Assembly (NCBI GenBank): GCA_018222765.1
Contig: JAAEZT010000004.1
Span: 124,001-188,000 of the forward strand
Direction of reading: 5' to 3'
Length of the DNA stretch: 64,000 nucleotides
Source: a bacterium
Lineage (GTDB): Bacteria; Verrucomicrobiota; Verrucomicrobiia; Verrucomicrobiales; Akkermansiaceae
Positions 56,356 to 64,000 of this stretch are shown here, in pieces. Below the pieces are notes generated by a model that was not told where the DNA came from, searched no databases, and saw nothing but the letters and a program-made list of their open reading frames with translations. A program made the translations under genes and the position numbers. Position 1 is the stretch's first letter. Every line of letters starts with the position of its first letter.

Positions 56356-57675
56356 ATGAGTTCAGTCGCAGATAAAAAGAAAGCCACCCGGGCGGGGAAT
56401 TATTTCATTTCGAATTATCCTCCCTTTTCGTTTTGGTCGGATGATCAAAATGCCCAGGTTGAGGCCGCTTACGATCAACCCTCGAAAGAGGGAGTGCCAC
56501 TGGGTCTCTATCACCACATTCCCTTCTGCCGGAGACGCTGTCATTTCTGCTACTTTCGCGTATACACCGATAAGAGTGCGGACGAGATCAAGCACTACCT
56601 GGACTCAACGGTGACCGAACTTGAGATGATGGCACGCAAGCCGCTCATCGAGGGTCGAAAGCCCAAGTTTATTTATTTCGGTGGAGGAACGCCCTCGTAT
56701 CTCTCGGCGAAGCAGTTAGGAGAGTTGACTAACCGCATGAAAGCCATTCTTCCTTGGGATAATGCCGAGGAAGTGGCTTTCGAATGTGAGCCCGGAACAT
56801 TGAATCCGGGCAAGCTCGCCGCGATTAAAGACATCGGGGTGACGCGCTTGAGTTTGGGGATTGAAAACTTTGACGACCACATTCTTGAAATCAACGGACG
56901 GGCGCATCGCTCGAAAGAGGTGGGCCGGGCCTACGAGCGGGCGGTTGCGGAAGGATTTGACCAGATTAATATCGATTTGATTTCCGGAATGATCGAAGAG
57001 ACCGAGGAGAACTGGCAGCGCAACATCGAGAAGACGATCGAGTATGCCCCGGACAGCGTGACGATTTACCAAATGGAGATCCCGTATAATACGACGATCT
57101 ACAAGGAGATGAAGGACAACGGTAAACTCGTTGCCCCCGTTGCCGATTGGGAAACGAAGCGTCGCTGGGTCAAGGAGGCCTTCGCGGCTCTTGAGAGCGC
57201 GGGTTACACGATTAGCTCGGGTTACACTGCGGTGAAGAATCCGGAGAAGACGAAATTTGAATATCGTGATTCCCTCTGGGGAGGCGCGGACTTGCTCGGA
57301 TTGGGTGTGGCTTCCTTCTCACATGCTGCTGGAGTTCATTATCAAAATCTCACCGAGATCGATGATTATACCAAGGCCATCGAAGCCGGTCAGATGCCGA
57401 CCAAGCGGAGCTTCCGCACGACGGAAGAACAGCGGATGATTCGTGAGTTCATTCTTCAGATGAAATTGGGCAAGGTGGACAGTTCCTACTTCGACCGGAA
57501 GTTTGGTGTCGATGTTGTGAATCGCTGGAGTGACGAGCTTGAGCAGCTGACTGACGAGGGCTTGCTCAATGTGACTGATGGCAAGATTCTCCTCGAGCGC
57601 GATGGCTTGTTGTGTGTCGACAACATCTTGCACGACTTCTTCTTACCCGAGCATCGCACTGACCGCATTGTCTAG
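56356..57675 (+). CDS. HemN-like radical SAM enzyme
   Basis: 439 residues from the ATG at 56356. The radical SAM cluster ligands are Cys58, Cys62 and Cys65 in IPFCRRRCHFCYF, followed by IYFGGGTPSYLS and the HemN-type SLGIENFDDHILEINGR region; a C-terminal HemN-like domain is present. Coproporphyrinogen oxidases, heme chaperones and various methyl or cyclopropyl transferases share this fold. Its position as first gene of an aromatic-looking operon, with no heme genes nearby, argues that it is not the heme enzyme. Confidence 0.88.
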   Translation: MSSVADKKKATRAGNYFISNYPPFSFWSDDQNAQVEAAYDQPSKEGVPLGLYHHIPFCRRRCHFCYFRVYTDKSADEIKHYLDSTVTELEMMARKPLIEGRKPKFIYFGGGTPSYLSAKQLGELTNRMKAILPWDNAEEVAFECEPGTLNPGKLAAIKDIGVTRLSLGIENFDDHILEINGRAHRSKEVGRAYERAVAEGFDQINIDLISGMIEETEENWQRNIEKTIEYAPDSVTIYQMEIPYNTTIYKEMKDNGKLVAPVADWETKRRWVKEAFAALESAGYTISSGYTAVKNPEKTKFEYRDSLWGGADLLGLGVASFSHAAGVHYQNLTEIDDYTKAIEAGQMPTKRSFRTTEEQRMIREFILQMKLGKVDSSYFDRKFGVDVVNRWSDELEQLTDEGLLNVTDGKILLERDGLLCVDNILHDFFLPEHRTDRIV

Positions 57676-57677
57676 TG

Positions 57678-58205
57678 ATGGATTTCTCGCAAGAGATCAC
57701 ACGATTGCTGGGAGCTTCGTTGTTGAAGGAGGTCGACTTTGTTCCAGTCGAGCCGGAAGGTATTGAGGCGCCTTACCGCGACCTACTGCATCATGGTCGG
57801 GATATGACCTCGACGCTGGCGAAGTTTCATGGCGGGAAGATTGCCCTGAAGGTGTTGAAGACCAGGCGGAGTGAAGACAAGTATCTGCGCGAAGTAATTC
57901 TCTATTCAGGCGAGAAGCCCGTGGAGTATGGCCTGATCGAAGTGCATCTGAATCATTGTCGGAATGATTTGCGCGAACGAATCCTGGCGGAGGCGGAACC
58001 ACTAGGGTGCATCTTGAATGATAGCGGGATTGCTTATCAAAGCAAGCCGGTGGGATTTTTGAAAATCGCGCCGGGTGAATTTTCTCCGGATTTTTTTCCC
58101 CCGGCGGGTGGCGAATCTCTTTTTGGCCGTTATAATACCCTGTTCGATGAAAACAATCGGGTGATTTCCCGTATTTTAGAAATTCTACCTAGAGAAAAAC
58201 CATGA
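57678..58205 (+). CDS. Small UbiC/chorismate-lyase-like protein
   Basis: 175 residues; a GTG three bases earlier overlaps the HemN-like stop. The pattern fits the UbiC/chorismate-lyase fold: REVILYSGEKPVEYG with Arg71, then EPLGCIL (Leu-Gly at 109-110), then the FGRYNTL strand (149 on) and LEILP with Glu168 near the end. In UbiC matching positions include the active-site Arg and Glu. A role in making hydroxybenzoate or a related acid from chorismate is inferred; the identity is distant. It joins the FAD enzyme by ATGA. Confidence 0.6.
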   Translation: MDFSQEITRLLGASLLKEVDFVPVEPEGIEAPYRDLLHHGRDMTSTLAKFHGGKIALKVLKTRRSEDKYLREVILYSGEKPVEYGLIEVHLNHCRNDLRERILAEAEPLGCILNDSGIAYQSKPVGFLKIAPGEFSPDFFPPAGGESLFGRYNTLFDENNRVISRILEILPREKP

Positions 58206-59479
58206 TTTCAAAACTGAAAAACGATTGCGATGTTCTTATCATTGGAGCCGGCCCGGCTGGGTCGACGGCTGCGACGATTCTTTCAGGAGAGAAGGGAAAG
58301 AAAGTGATCGTTTTGGAGAAGGGGCATTTTCCGCGCTACCACGTGGGCGAGTCGTTGATCCCGCATTGTTATGACACTTTGGAGCGAATTGGGATGGTGG
58401 ATCGTCTCAATGGTGCAGGCTTCCAAAGCAAGCAAAGTGTGCAGTTTGTGAATCCCGATGGTGAGCTTTCTGCGCCGTTCTATTTTTCCGAGCACACCGA
58501 TCATCCTCGGGCGAAAACCTGGCAGGTGGATCGGGCGACTTTCGACACCATGATGATGGAACGAGCGCGGGAGGCGGGAGCCGACGTGCGGGAGGGGATT
58601 AAGGTCTTGGATTTCTTGGAGGAGGAGGGGGTGGTTGTTGGTGTAACTGCGGAGGATGAGTCGGGGAAGGTTTTTGAAGTACGGGCGTCCATGACGATGG
58701 ATGCGACGGGTCGCGATGCTCTATTTCAGCGGAAGAAGAAATGGCGGAAGCGTGATCCCAAGCTTAACAAGATCGCCATTTGGACGAACTACAAAGGAGC
58801 AAAGCGTGATCCCGGTGTCGATGAAGGAGCGACTACAGTGGCGTATGTGCAGGGGAAGGGATGGTTTTGGAATATCCCTCTCAAGGATGATATCGTGAGC
58901 ACGGGGATCGTGGCTGAGAGAGATTACCTCTATCGCGATGGTCGCGATCTTCATGCGATTTACCAACGTGAAATCAAGGAGAATAAGTGGGTGGAAGAGC
59001 ACCTTTCGGAAGGTGAGCAGTTCGGCGAGTATTGGGTCACTGGGGAGTATTCCTATCGCGCCGAAAATTGTGCCACCGATGGCTTGGTGCTCATTGGTGA
59101 TGCCTTCGCCTTCCTGGATCCGGTCTTCTCATCGGGGGTTTATTTGGCGCTGACAACAGGATCCCTGGGAGCTGATGCAGTGGCTGACGCTCTTGAGGCT
59201 AATGATGTTAGTGCGGAAAGATTTTTGAGTTACGGTGAGCGGGTCTGCAAAGGAATCGAATGGATGCGGAAATTGGTTTACGCCTTCTACGACGAAAATT
59301 TCAGTTTCAAAGATGTCGCGATGAAATACGCTGAAGTGCGTCGTGATCTGACCGATTGCCTGATCGGTGATTTGATCGACAAGGACTACGGACAACTTTT
59401 CGATCGCGTGAGCGAATTTGCCGAGCTGCCGGAAGATCTTCCACATGGGAAGACAGTGGCGGGCTCAGCCATAACTTAA
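58202..59479 (+). CDS. Flavin-dependent halogenase-like FAD enzyme
   Basis: 425 residues. FAD-binding GAGPAG (15-20) and the VGESLIP motif (48-54) are followed by WFWNIP (221-226), which fits the WxWxIP signature of flavin-dependent halogenases. A lysine, Lys77 in GFQSKQSVQFV, lies where the halogenases have their catalytic lysine. GDAFAFLDPVFSSG ends the FAD domain. Related non-halogenating oxidoreductases exist, so halogenation is likely but unproven. Its start overlaps the UbiC-like gene as ATGA. Confidence 0.75.
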   Translation: MISKLKNDCDVLIIGAGPAGSTAATILSGEKGKKVIVLEKGHFPRYHVGESLIPHCYDTLERIGMVDRLNGAGFQSKQSVQFVNPDGELSAPFYFSEHTDHPRAKTWQVDRATFDTMMMERAREAGADVREGIKVLDFLEEEGVVVGVTAEDESGKVFEVRASMTMDATGRDALFQRKKKWRKRDPKLNKIAIWTNYKGAKRDPGVDEGATTVAYVQGKGWFWNIPLKDDIVSTGIVAERDYLYRDGRDLHAIYQREIKENKWVEEHLSEGEQFGEYWVTGEYSYRAENCATDGLVLIGDAFAFLDPVFSSGVYLALTTGSLGADAVADALEANDVSAERFLSYGERVCKGIEWMRKLVYAFYDENFSFKDVAMKYAEVRRDLTDCLIGDLIDKDYGQLFDRVSEFAELPEDLPHGKTVAGSAIT

Positions 59480-59480
59480 G

Positions 59481-60752
59481 GTGAAAATCACGATCCTAAC
59501 TGCCGGCACGGGGAGCTACTACTGCGGAGCCTGCATGCGGGACAATGCGCTGGTGAAGGCTCTGAGAGCTTTAGGGCATGATGCTCATCTCGTGCCGATG
59601 TATCTGCCGCTGCAGCTCGATGAAGAGCGGGCGGATGTCGAGACGCCCGTCTTTTTTGGTGGGGTCAATGTTTGGCTTCAAGAGAAGTATCGCATTTTCC
59701 GGAAATTGCCGCTTTGGGTTGATCGATTATTCAATGGGCGCGGGTTGCTTCGGGCCGTGGCGAAGAGGAGCCACATGACTTCGGCCAAGGAGCAGGGTGA
59801 GATGACTTATCTCATGCTGAATTTTGAGGAGAGCCATTTGGGTAAGGAACTCGATAAACTGGTGGAGTGGTTGGAGCGCGACGGGAAGCCTGACGTGGTT
59901 GTTCTTTCGAATGCCCTGCTGGGAGGATTGACTCGCGAACTGAAGCGGCGTTTAGGGGCGCCGGTGGTGTGCACTTTTCAGGGAGAAGATTCCTTTCTCG
60001 ACGGTCTACCTGAGCCGTGGAAAACAAGGTGTTGGGATGAGATGAGGCTCCGGACGAAAGAGTGTGATGCCTTGATTTCTCCGAGCCAATTCTTCGCCAG
60101 TCTGATGGAGGAAAGACTCGGAGTGTCATCTGAAGTGGTGCCGAATGGCATCGATCTCGAAGGATACGTCGTGGGATCAGGAGAAGGGAAGATTGGTTAC
60201 TTTGCGCGGATGTATCACAACAAAGGTCTGGGCTTGTTAGTGGACGCCTTTATCCATTTGCGAACGAAGTTGGGTGATAAAAAGACGAAGCTCGCGGTCG
60301 CCGGAACGATGGGCGGGGGAGACGAAGAGTATGTTGCGGGCTTGAAGAAAAGGCTCGTGGAGCATGGTCTGGAGGACGAAGTGTCGTGGCATGCCAACGT
60401 GAGTAGGGAAGAGAAGGCGGCTTTTCTGGAAAGTCTCTCTGTTTTCTCGGTTCCGGCGATTTATCCGGAGGGATTCGGGCTTTACTTGGTTGAGGCAATG
60501 GCTTGTGGCGTGCCGGTAGTCATGCCGAGGGCTGCGGCTTTTACCGAGATTGTCGAGCCTGCGGAGTGTGGGATTTTGGTGGAACCTGGGAATGCGGAGG
60601 CGCTAGCCAATGGTTTGCGAACAGTTTTGGAGGATTCGAGCTTGCGGAAATCGATGGGAGAAAAGGGTAGGATCGCGGTCGAGGATCGTTATCATGTCGG
60701 GGCAATGGCGAGGAGCTTTGAACAGATTTTGCGAAAGGTGGTGGAGCAATGA
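59481..60752 (+). CDS. Glycosyltransferase, GT4 family
   Basis: 423 residues from a GTG at 59481, one base after the stop of the FAD enzyme. The retaining GT-B pattern is seen: TAGTGSYYCGACMRDNALVKAL at the start, then PNGIDL, GYFARMYHNKGLGLLVDAF, and the nucleotide-sugar site YPEGFGLYLVEAMACGVPVV with its Glu-x7-Glu. The unusual YYCGACMRDNAL start occurs in several glycosyltransferases of unknown acceptors. It probably glycosylates the operon's small molecule. Its end overlaps the thioesterase start by ATGA. Confidence 0.9.
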   Translation: MKITILTAGTGSYYCGACMRDNALVKALRALGHDAHLVPMYLPLQLDEERADVETPVFFGGVNVWLQEKYRIFRKLPLWVDRLFNGRGLLRAVAKRSHMTSAKEQGEMTYLMLNFEESHLGKELDKLVEWLERDGKPDVVVLSNALLGGLTRELKRRLGAPVVCTFQGEDSFLDGLPEPWKTRCWDEMRLRTKECDALISPSQFFASLMEERLGVSSEVVPNGIDLEGYVVGSGEGKIGYFARMYHNKGLGLLVDAFIHLRTKLGDKKTKLAVAGTMGGGDEEYVAGLKKRLVEHGLEDEVSWHANVSREEKAAFLESLSVFSVPAIYPEGFGLYLVEAMACGVPVVMPRAAAFTEIVEPAECGILVEPGNAEALANGLRTVLEDSSLRKSMGEKGRIAVEDRYHVGAMARSFEQILRKVVEQ

Positions 60753-61141
60753 GCACATTTGAATGGTCTCGTCCGGTGGAGTTTTACGAAACTGACTTGG
60801 CGGGGATCGCCCACTTTTCGAATTTCTATCGCTGGATGGAATCGGCCGAGCATGCTTTTCTGCGGGAGCGGGGGATCGAGTTGCACGATGGGGAGATCGG
60901 ATGGCCGCGTGTGAATGCTTCCGCGGAATTTAAGAAGCCAATTAAGTTTGGTGACTTGGTGAGAGTGCGGGTTTCCGTCTCCGAGGTGCGGACTCGTTCG
61001 GTGTGTTACTCCTTTGAATTTTTGGTGAATGACGATGATACCGTTCGCGCGACTGGCGAGATGATCTCGGTTTGCGTGAAACTGGCCACGATGAAGGCGA
61101 TGGAGATTCCCGAGGACATCCGGGCCAAGTTGGAACAATAG
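60749..61141 (+). CDS. 4HBT-family acyl-CoA thioesterase
   Basis: 130 residues with the hot-dog fold pattern and the active-site region FYETDLAGIAHFSNFYRWMESAE, in which Asp18 is the catalytic residue of 4-hydroxybenzoyl-CoA-type thioesterases. The family hydrolyses aryl- or acyl-CoA thioesters. As last gene of the operon it could release an aromatic acid. The substrate cannot be named. Confidence 0.85.
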   Translation: MSTFEWSRPVEFYETDLAGIAHFSNFYRWMESAEHAFLRERGIELHDGEIGWPRVNASAEFKKPIKFGDLVRVRVSVSEVRTRSVCYSFEFLVNDDDTVRATGEMISVCVKLATMKAMEIPEDIRAKLEQ

Positions 61142-61189
61142 GGATGGTCAATCGCGGGATGTTCAGCCATTCTCCGGCTTCTTAGATCA

Positions 61190-61717
61190 ATGACTAAAAA
61201 GAATTCTATGAATTGGGTAACTTTTGCGCTGATGACGGTGGCCTTCTGGGGGCTCTATGGAGTGTTTCTTCACAAAGGAGCAATGGGAATGGCTGATCCG
61301 CAATTTGGTCGGTACAAAGCGTTTTTGGTAGTGGGGATCGCCTATTTCCTGGTGGCGGTGTTGGCTCCTTTGATTCTTTTGAAAATGTCAGGGTCGGATC
61401 TCAATGTGAGGCCGGGCTTCAAGTGGTCCTTCATTGCCGGTGTCGTAGGAGCGCTCGGAGCGCTTGGGGTTCTGTTGGCTTTTGGGAAAGGCGGTCCACC
61501 TTCCGCAGTGATGTCGATAATCTTTGCCGGTGCTCCCGTGGTGAATGCTGTGGTTGCTTTGAGTATGCATCCACCGGCAGGGGGATTGGGAGCCTTGCGT
61601 TGGCAGTTCTTTGCCGGGATTGTTTTGGCGGCCGTAGGTGGTTGCCTGGTCACCATGTATAAAGACCCCAAGCCAGCCAAGGCAGCGGAAGAAAGCGCTA
61701 CGGTTGCGAAACCGTAA
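61190..61717 (+). CDS. DMT/EamA-like membrane protein, short
   Basis: 175 residues with five hydrophobic segments (about 10-27, 45-68, 78-95, 105-122 and 132-150). The Gly-rich helices and the last segment (FFAGIVLAAVGGCLVTMY) resemble half of an EamA/DMT transporter, which normally has ten segments; half-size pairs exist. A basic Pro-Ala-Lys tail follows. It lies 48 bases after the operon and may be part of it, possibly for export. Role uncertain. Confidence 0.7.
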   Translation: MTKKNSMNWVTFALMTVAFWGLYGVFLHKGAMGMADPQFGRYKAFLVVGIAYFLVAVLAPLILLKMSGSDLNVRPGFKWSFIAGVVGALGALGVLLAFGKGGPPSAVMSIIFAGAPVVNAVVALSMHPPAGGLGALRWQFFAGIVLAAVGGCLVTMYKDPKPAKAAEESATVAKP

Positions 61718-61810
61718 GGGGCAATAGTTTGCCCACTGCGTATCAGTCAGGCCGATAGAGCTGAAAAAAGGGCTCAAGGGAAATTGTGACTCATTGCCGG
61801 CGGATTTTTC

Positions 61811-63244
61811 CTAGCGCCTGTTCTTTGGGAATTTGGGGCTACCACCACCGTAGGGCTGGGCATCGAAGTCGAAGGCCGGACCGCCGTTCCGGGGGTCCTC
61901 GGACTTGGAAAGTTCCGTAGCGAGGAGGGCTTGGTATTTCTTGAGGAGTTCAGGTTTTTCGGCCGCAATGTTGTTAAGCTGGTCGGGATCGGTTTTGAGA
62001 TCGAACAGCTCGTCGGCCGGGCGCTTGGCGAAGGAAAGGTCGTAGAAGCGCTGGTATTCGGGAGAGTCGTCCTTTTTGTCGATGAGGTAGGATTTGGTTG
62101 GCCCGTTGTCGGTGTCGCCATACCAGGCATCTTTGATCGCGGCCTTCTGCCAGTTGGGAGTGCCGTTGGGCCAGCGGCCGGTTTCGTAGTTGCGAATGTA
62201 GAGATACTGATGGTCGCGATAGGCGCGAGAGGGATAGCCGCCCATATCGGGGGCCTCCTGACTCGGGACGTGGCGCTCTTTTCCGGTGAGAATGAAGGGG
62301 CGGAGTTCCTTGTCACCCCCTCCGGTGAGCGCGGGGAGGAGGTTCTTGCCGGTCATGCCTTTTGGCACGGGCACTCCGGCAGCGGCGAGAAAGGTGGGAG
62401 CGAGGTCGGTGAGGGAGGCGAAGTTTTGGAAGACCTCGCCGGGTTTGATTTTTCCGCCCCAGCGAATGGCGAGAGGAACGCGCGTGCCACTGTCGTAGAG
62501 GTTCGACTTGCAGCGTGGAAAGGGCATGCCGTGATCGCCGGTGATGACGATGATGGTGTTGTCGAGTTCACCGATTTTTTCGAGTTGGGCGATGGCCTTT
62601 GCGATATCGGAATCGAAGCGTTGTACTTCGAAATAGTAATCCGCAACATCGCTACGGACCTCCTCGTCATTGGGGAAGTGTGGGAAGACCCTGACTTTTG
62701 AGATGTCCATGCCGGACTGTTCTCCAGATCCTTTTTTGTAGCCGCGGTGCGGATCGCTGGCACCGAGCCAGAAGCAGAAAGGTGTCTCTTTGTTGGGGCG
62801 CTCGGCCAGGAAAGCCGGGAAGCCCTTTTTGTAAACCTTTCCCGCAGGGTGGTCTACGAGGAATTTCCCTTGGAGCTTTCCAGGGCCAAAGGACTTACGC
62901 CATGAACCGGTGTGATAACCGGATTTTTTGAGAAGACGGGCGTAGGTTTCCACCGATTGTGGAAGGGTCCCGTAGAGATTGGCACCGGCTCCGAGTCGCC
63001 AGTGCCATTGTCCCGTCATCAGAGAATTTCGGCAGGGCGTGCAGGAAGGTGAGGAAACATAGGCGTTGTGGAAGAGGGCTCCTTCCCTGGCAATGCGATC
63101 AAAGCTCGGCGTCTGTACCACGGTGTCGTTGGCGTAGATCGAGGCATGTGGCCATCCCCAGTCGTCGGCTATGCATAGGAGGATGTTAGGCCTCTTGTCA
63201 GCGTGGCAGGTGAGGGTGAGGAGAATGAAGGTGAAAAGTTTCAT
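61811..63244 (-). CDS. Secreted sulfatase (Cys-type)
   Basis: 477 residues from the ATG at 63244, with a signal peptide (KLFTFILLTLTCHAD). Formylglycine site: Cys68-Thr-Pro-Cys-Arg in SSPSCTPCRNSLMTGQ, which matches CxPxR. Substrate-site motifs are ILLCIADDWGWPHAS and VITGDHGMPFPRC. It belongs to a different sulfatase subgroup from the one at 53867. It would remove sulfate from polysaccharides outside the cytoplasm. Confidence 0.93.
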   Translation of the reverse strand: MKLFTFILLTLTCHADKRPNILLCIADDWGWPHASIYANDTVVQTPSFDRIAREGALFHNAYVSSPSCTPCRNSLMTGQWHWRLGAGANLYGTLPQSVETYARLLKKSGYHTGSWRKSFGPGKLQGKFLVDHPAGKVYKKGFPAFLAERPNKETPFCFWLGASDPHRGYKKGSGEQSGMDISKVRVFPHFPNDEEVRSDVADYYFEVQRFDSDIAKAIAQLEKIGELDNTIIVITGDHGMPFPRCKSNLYDSGTRVPLAIRWGGKIKPGEVFQNFASLTDLAPTFLAAAGVPVPKGMTGKNLLPALTGGGDKELRPFILTGKERHVPSQEAPDMGGYPSRAYRDHQYLYIRNYETGRWPNGTPNWQKAAIKDAWYGDTDNGPTKSYLIDKKDDSPEYQRFYDLSFAKRPADELFDLKTDPDQLNNIAAEKPELLKKYQALLATELSKSEDPRNGGPAFDFDAQPYGGGSPKFPKNRR

Positions 63245-63275
63245 GTCGGATCGACCTCCTACGTGCTCTGGAGCG

Positions 63276-63866
63276 CTATCCTTGCGTAGCTTTTTCGAAG
63301 AGTCTTCGCGTGAGGATTGCCGCGAAGAAGGAAATAAGGGTACCGTAAATGACATCGACGGGTCGATGTTGCCAGGTGACAACGATGGAAACGATTCCCA
63401 AGACTAACAAGGGAACGAGCGAGAAGAGCCACCTCAAGTTTTGTCGGACGAGAATGCAAAACACGGCGATCGGGGTAATGACGTGGCCGCAGGGGACGAT
63501 GCAGACCGGATTGTCGATGGAGACCATTTCGCGGTAGACATGACTCTGCCAGTCCCCGGGGATCGGAGGCCGGGTCATTTCGGTGGGATAGAAATACCAG
63601 ATGCTTCCAACGAGGAGGAAGGCAATGGTGATCGAGACGAGATATTGATAAAAGTCACGTTGTTCTTTGATGAAAAGAGAAAGGCAACCCGGAACGACAA
63701 GCATTCCCAGATAGGGAATTGCAAGAAGAGGCCAGAAAGGAATCCATTCCGGCATCGTGACCGGATCGTGGGCCAGGTTCTCACGATGATTGATCATGAG
63801 GTAGACCGCCATCAGAGGACCGCCGACCGCCCCGAGGAGAATGATACGATAGATAATCTGAGTCAT
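63276..63866 (-). CDS. PAP2-like phosphatase or inositolphosphotransferase-type membrane protein
   Basis: 196 residues with five or six membrane segments. The PAP2-like signature is partly present: CGHVITPIAVF (a GH in place of the SGH of domain 2) and TWQHRPVDVIYGTLIS (domain 3, His/Arg/Asp). A KxxxxxxRP motif 1 is not clear (ending in MTRPPIPGDW). It may be a lipid phosphatase or transferase; activity is uncertain. Confidence 0.72.
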   Translation of the reverse strand: MTQIIYRIILLGAVGGPLMAVYLMINHRENLAHDPVTMPEWIPFWPLLAIPYLGMLVVPGCLSLFIKEQRDFYQYLVSITIAFLLVGSIWYFYPTEMTRPPIPGDWQSHVYREMVSIDNPVCIVPCGHVITPIAVFCILVRQNLRWLFSLVPLLVLGIVSIVVTWQHRPVDVIYGTLISFFAAILTRRLFEKATQG

Positions 63867-63905
63867 AAATTACCGGCAGCGCCTACGAACAAAGCGAGAT
63901 TTTAT

Positions 63906-64000
63906 TTACGACACCTCAACCGCCTTGTCTCCCGGACTGGTAAGCGTTCCGATCTCTGCCACAACGCTGGCTCCGTTGTTGAGGAGGATATCTTTGGCGT
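63906..64000 (-). CDS. 3' end of an unidentified gene, truncated by the window
   Basis: The minus frame reads AKDILLNNGASVVAEIGTL and then a charged end before TAA at 63906, and continues past the window edge. About 31 residues are visible, too few to name a family. It lies 39 bases upstream of the PAP2-like gene on the same strand and may belong with it. Confidence 0.6.
   Translation of the reverse strand, partial: AKDILLNNGASVVAEIGTLTSPGDKAVEVS

Overview
The window is a 64 kb piece of a Gram-negative chromosome that looks like Verrucomicrobiota (Verrucomicrobiae, probably marine or saline). I infer this from gene content, not from a search: secreted Cys-type sulfatases, a secreted DUF1080 protein, a PVC-type heme-binding CxxCH dehydrogenase, a Gfo/Idh/MocA oxidoreductase, LL-diaminopimelate aminotransferase (DapL), an alpha-2-macroglobulin/PBP1C pair and a PurA-like small protein. 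Genes lie on both strands in short, tightly packed operons. I see no rRNA, no tRNA that I can support, no CRISPR array, no prophage and no intact insertion sequence. Much of the window is core chromosome.

Layout. 0-1 kb: end of a Gfo/Idh/MocA gene with a strong terminator. 1-4 kb (minus): rpmH-rnpA-yidD-yidC with a recognisable promoter. 4-5.3 kb: trpB. 5.4-11 kb: a flavin and light island, with two photolyase-family genes (+) facing a flavin reductase/ADP-ribosylglycohydrolase-like/FAD amine-oxidase operon (-). 11-16.4 kb: purN, a DUF1080 protein and the amino-sugar operon glmM-hexapeptide acyltransferase-glmS. 16.5-26 kb: yaaA, a lipoprotein, a secreted nuclease/phosphatase, bioF-like, a D,D-carboxypeptidase, a CAP-domain protein, panD, secG with a repeat tail, a rhomboid protease and a class III aminotransferase. 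26.6-33.3 kb (minus): histidine kinase, NtrC-type regulator, membrane glycosyltransferase-like protein, xseB and dxs, overlapping one another. 33.5-44.4 kb (minus): secreted HExxH protein, ABC-F ATPase, PBP1C and a 1,899-residue alpha-2-macroglobulin. 44.5-50.7 kb: secreted esterase, dapL, PQQ-repeat protein, Pur-family protein, dus, DUF58. 51-64 kb: PVC cytochrome/dehydrogenase, two sulfatases, a DUF4349 lipoprotein, a five-gene operon of unknown product, a DMT-like membrane protein and a PAP2-like protein.

The best candidate for an undescribed system is the five-gene plus-strand operon at 56.36-61.14 kb. It encodes a HemN-like radical SAM enzyme, a small UbiC/chorismate-lyase-like protein, a flavin-dependent-halogenase-like FAD enzyme (GxGxxG, WxWxIP and a lysine at position 77), a GT4 glycosyltransferase and a 4HBT thioesterase. 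Four of its junctions overlap or abut, two of them by ATGA. I infer a pathway that makes, modifies and glycosylates a chorismate-derived aromatic compound. The second strongest signal is at 6.86-8.03 kb: a photolyase-family protein whose FAD-binding domain comes first and whose alpha/beta domain appears to come last, a domain order opposite to ordinary photolyases.

Smaller observations include a 39-base decayed copy of the glmS 3' end beside glmS, a GlmU that seems reduced to its acetyltransferase half, and possible gene remnants in several intergenic stretches.
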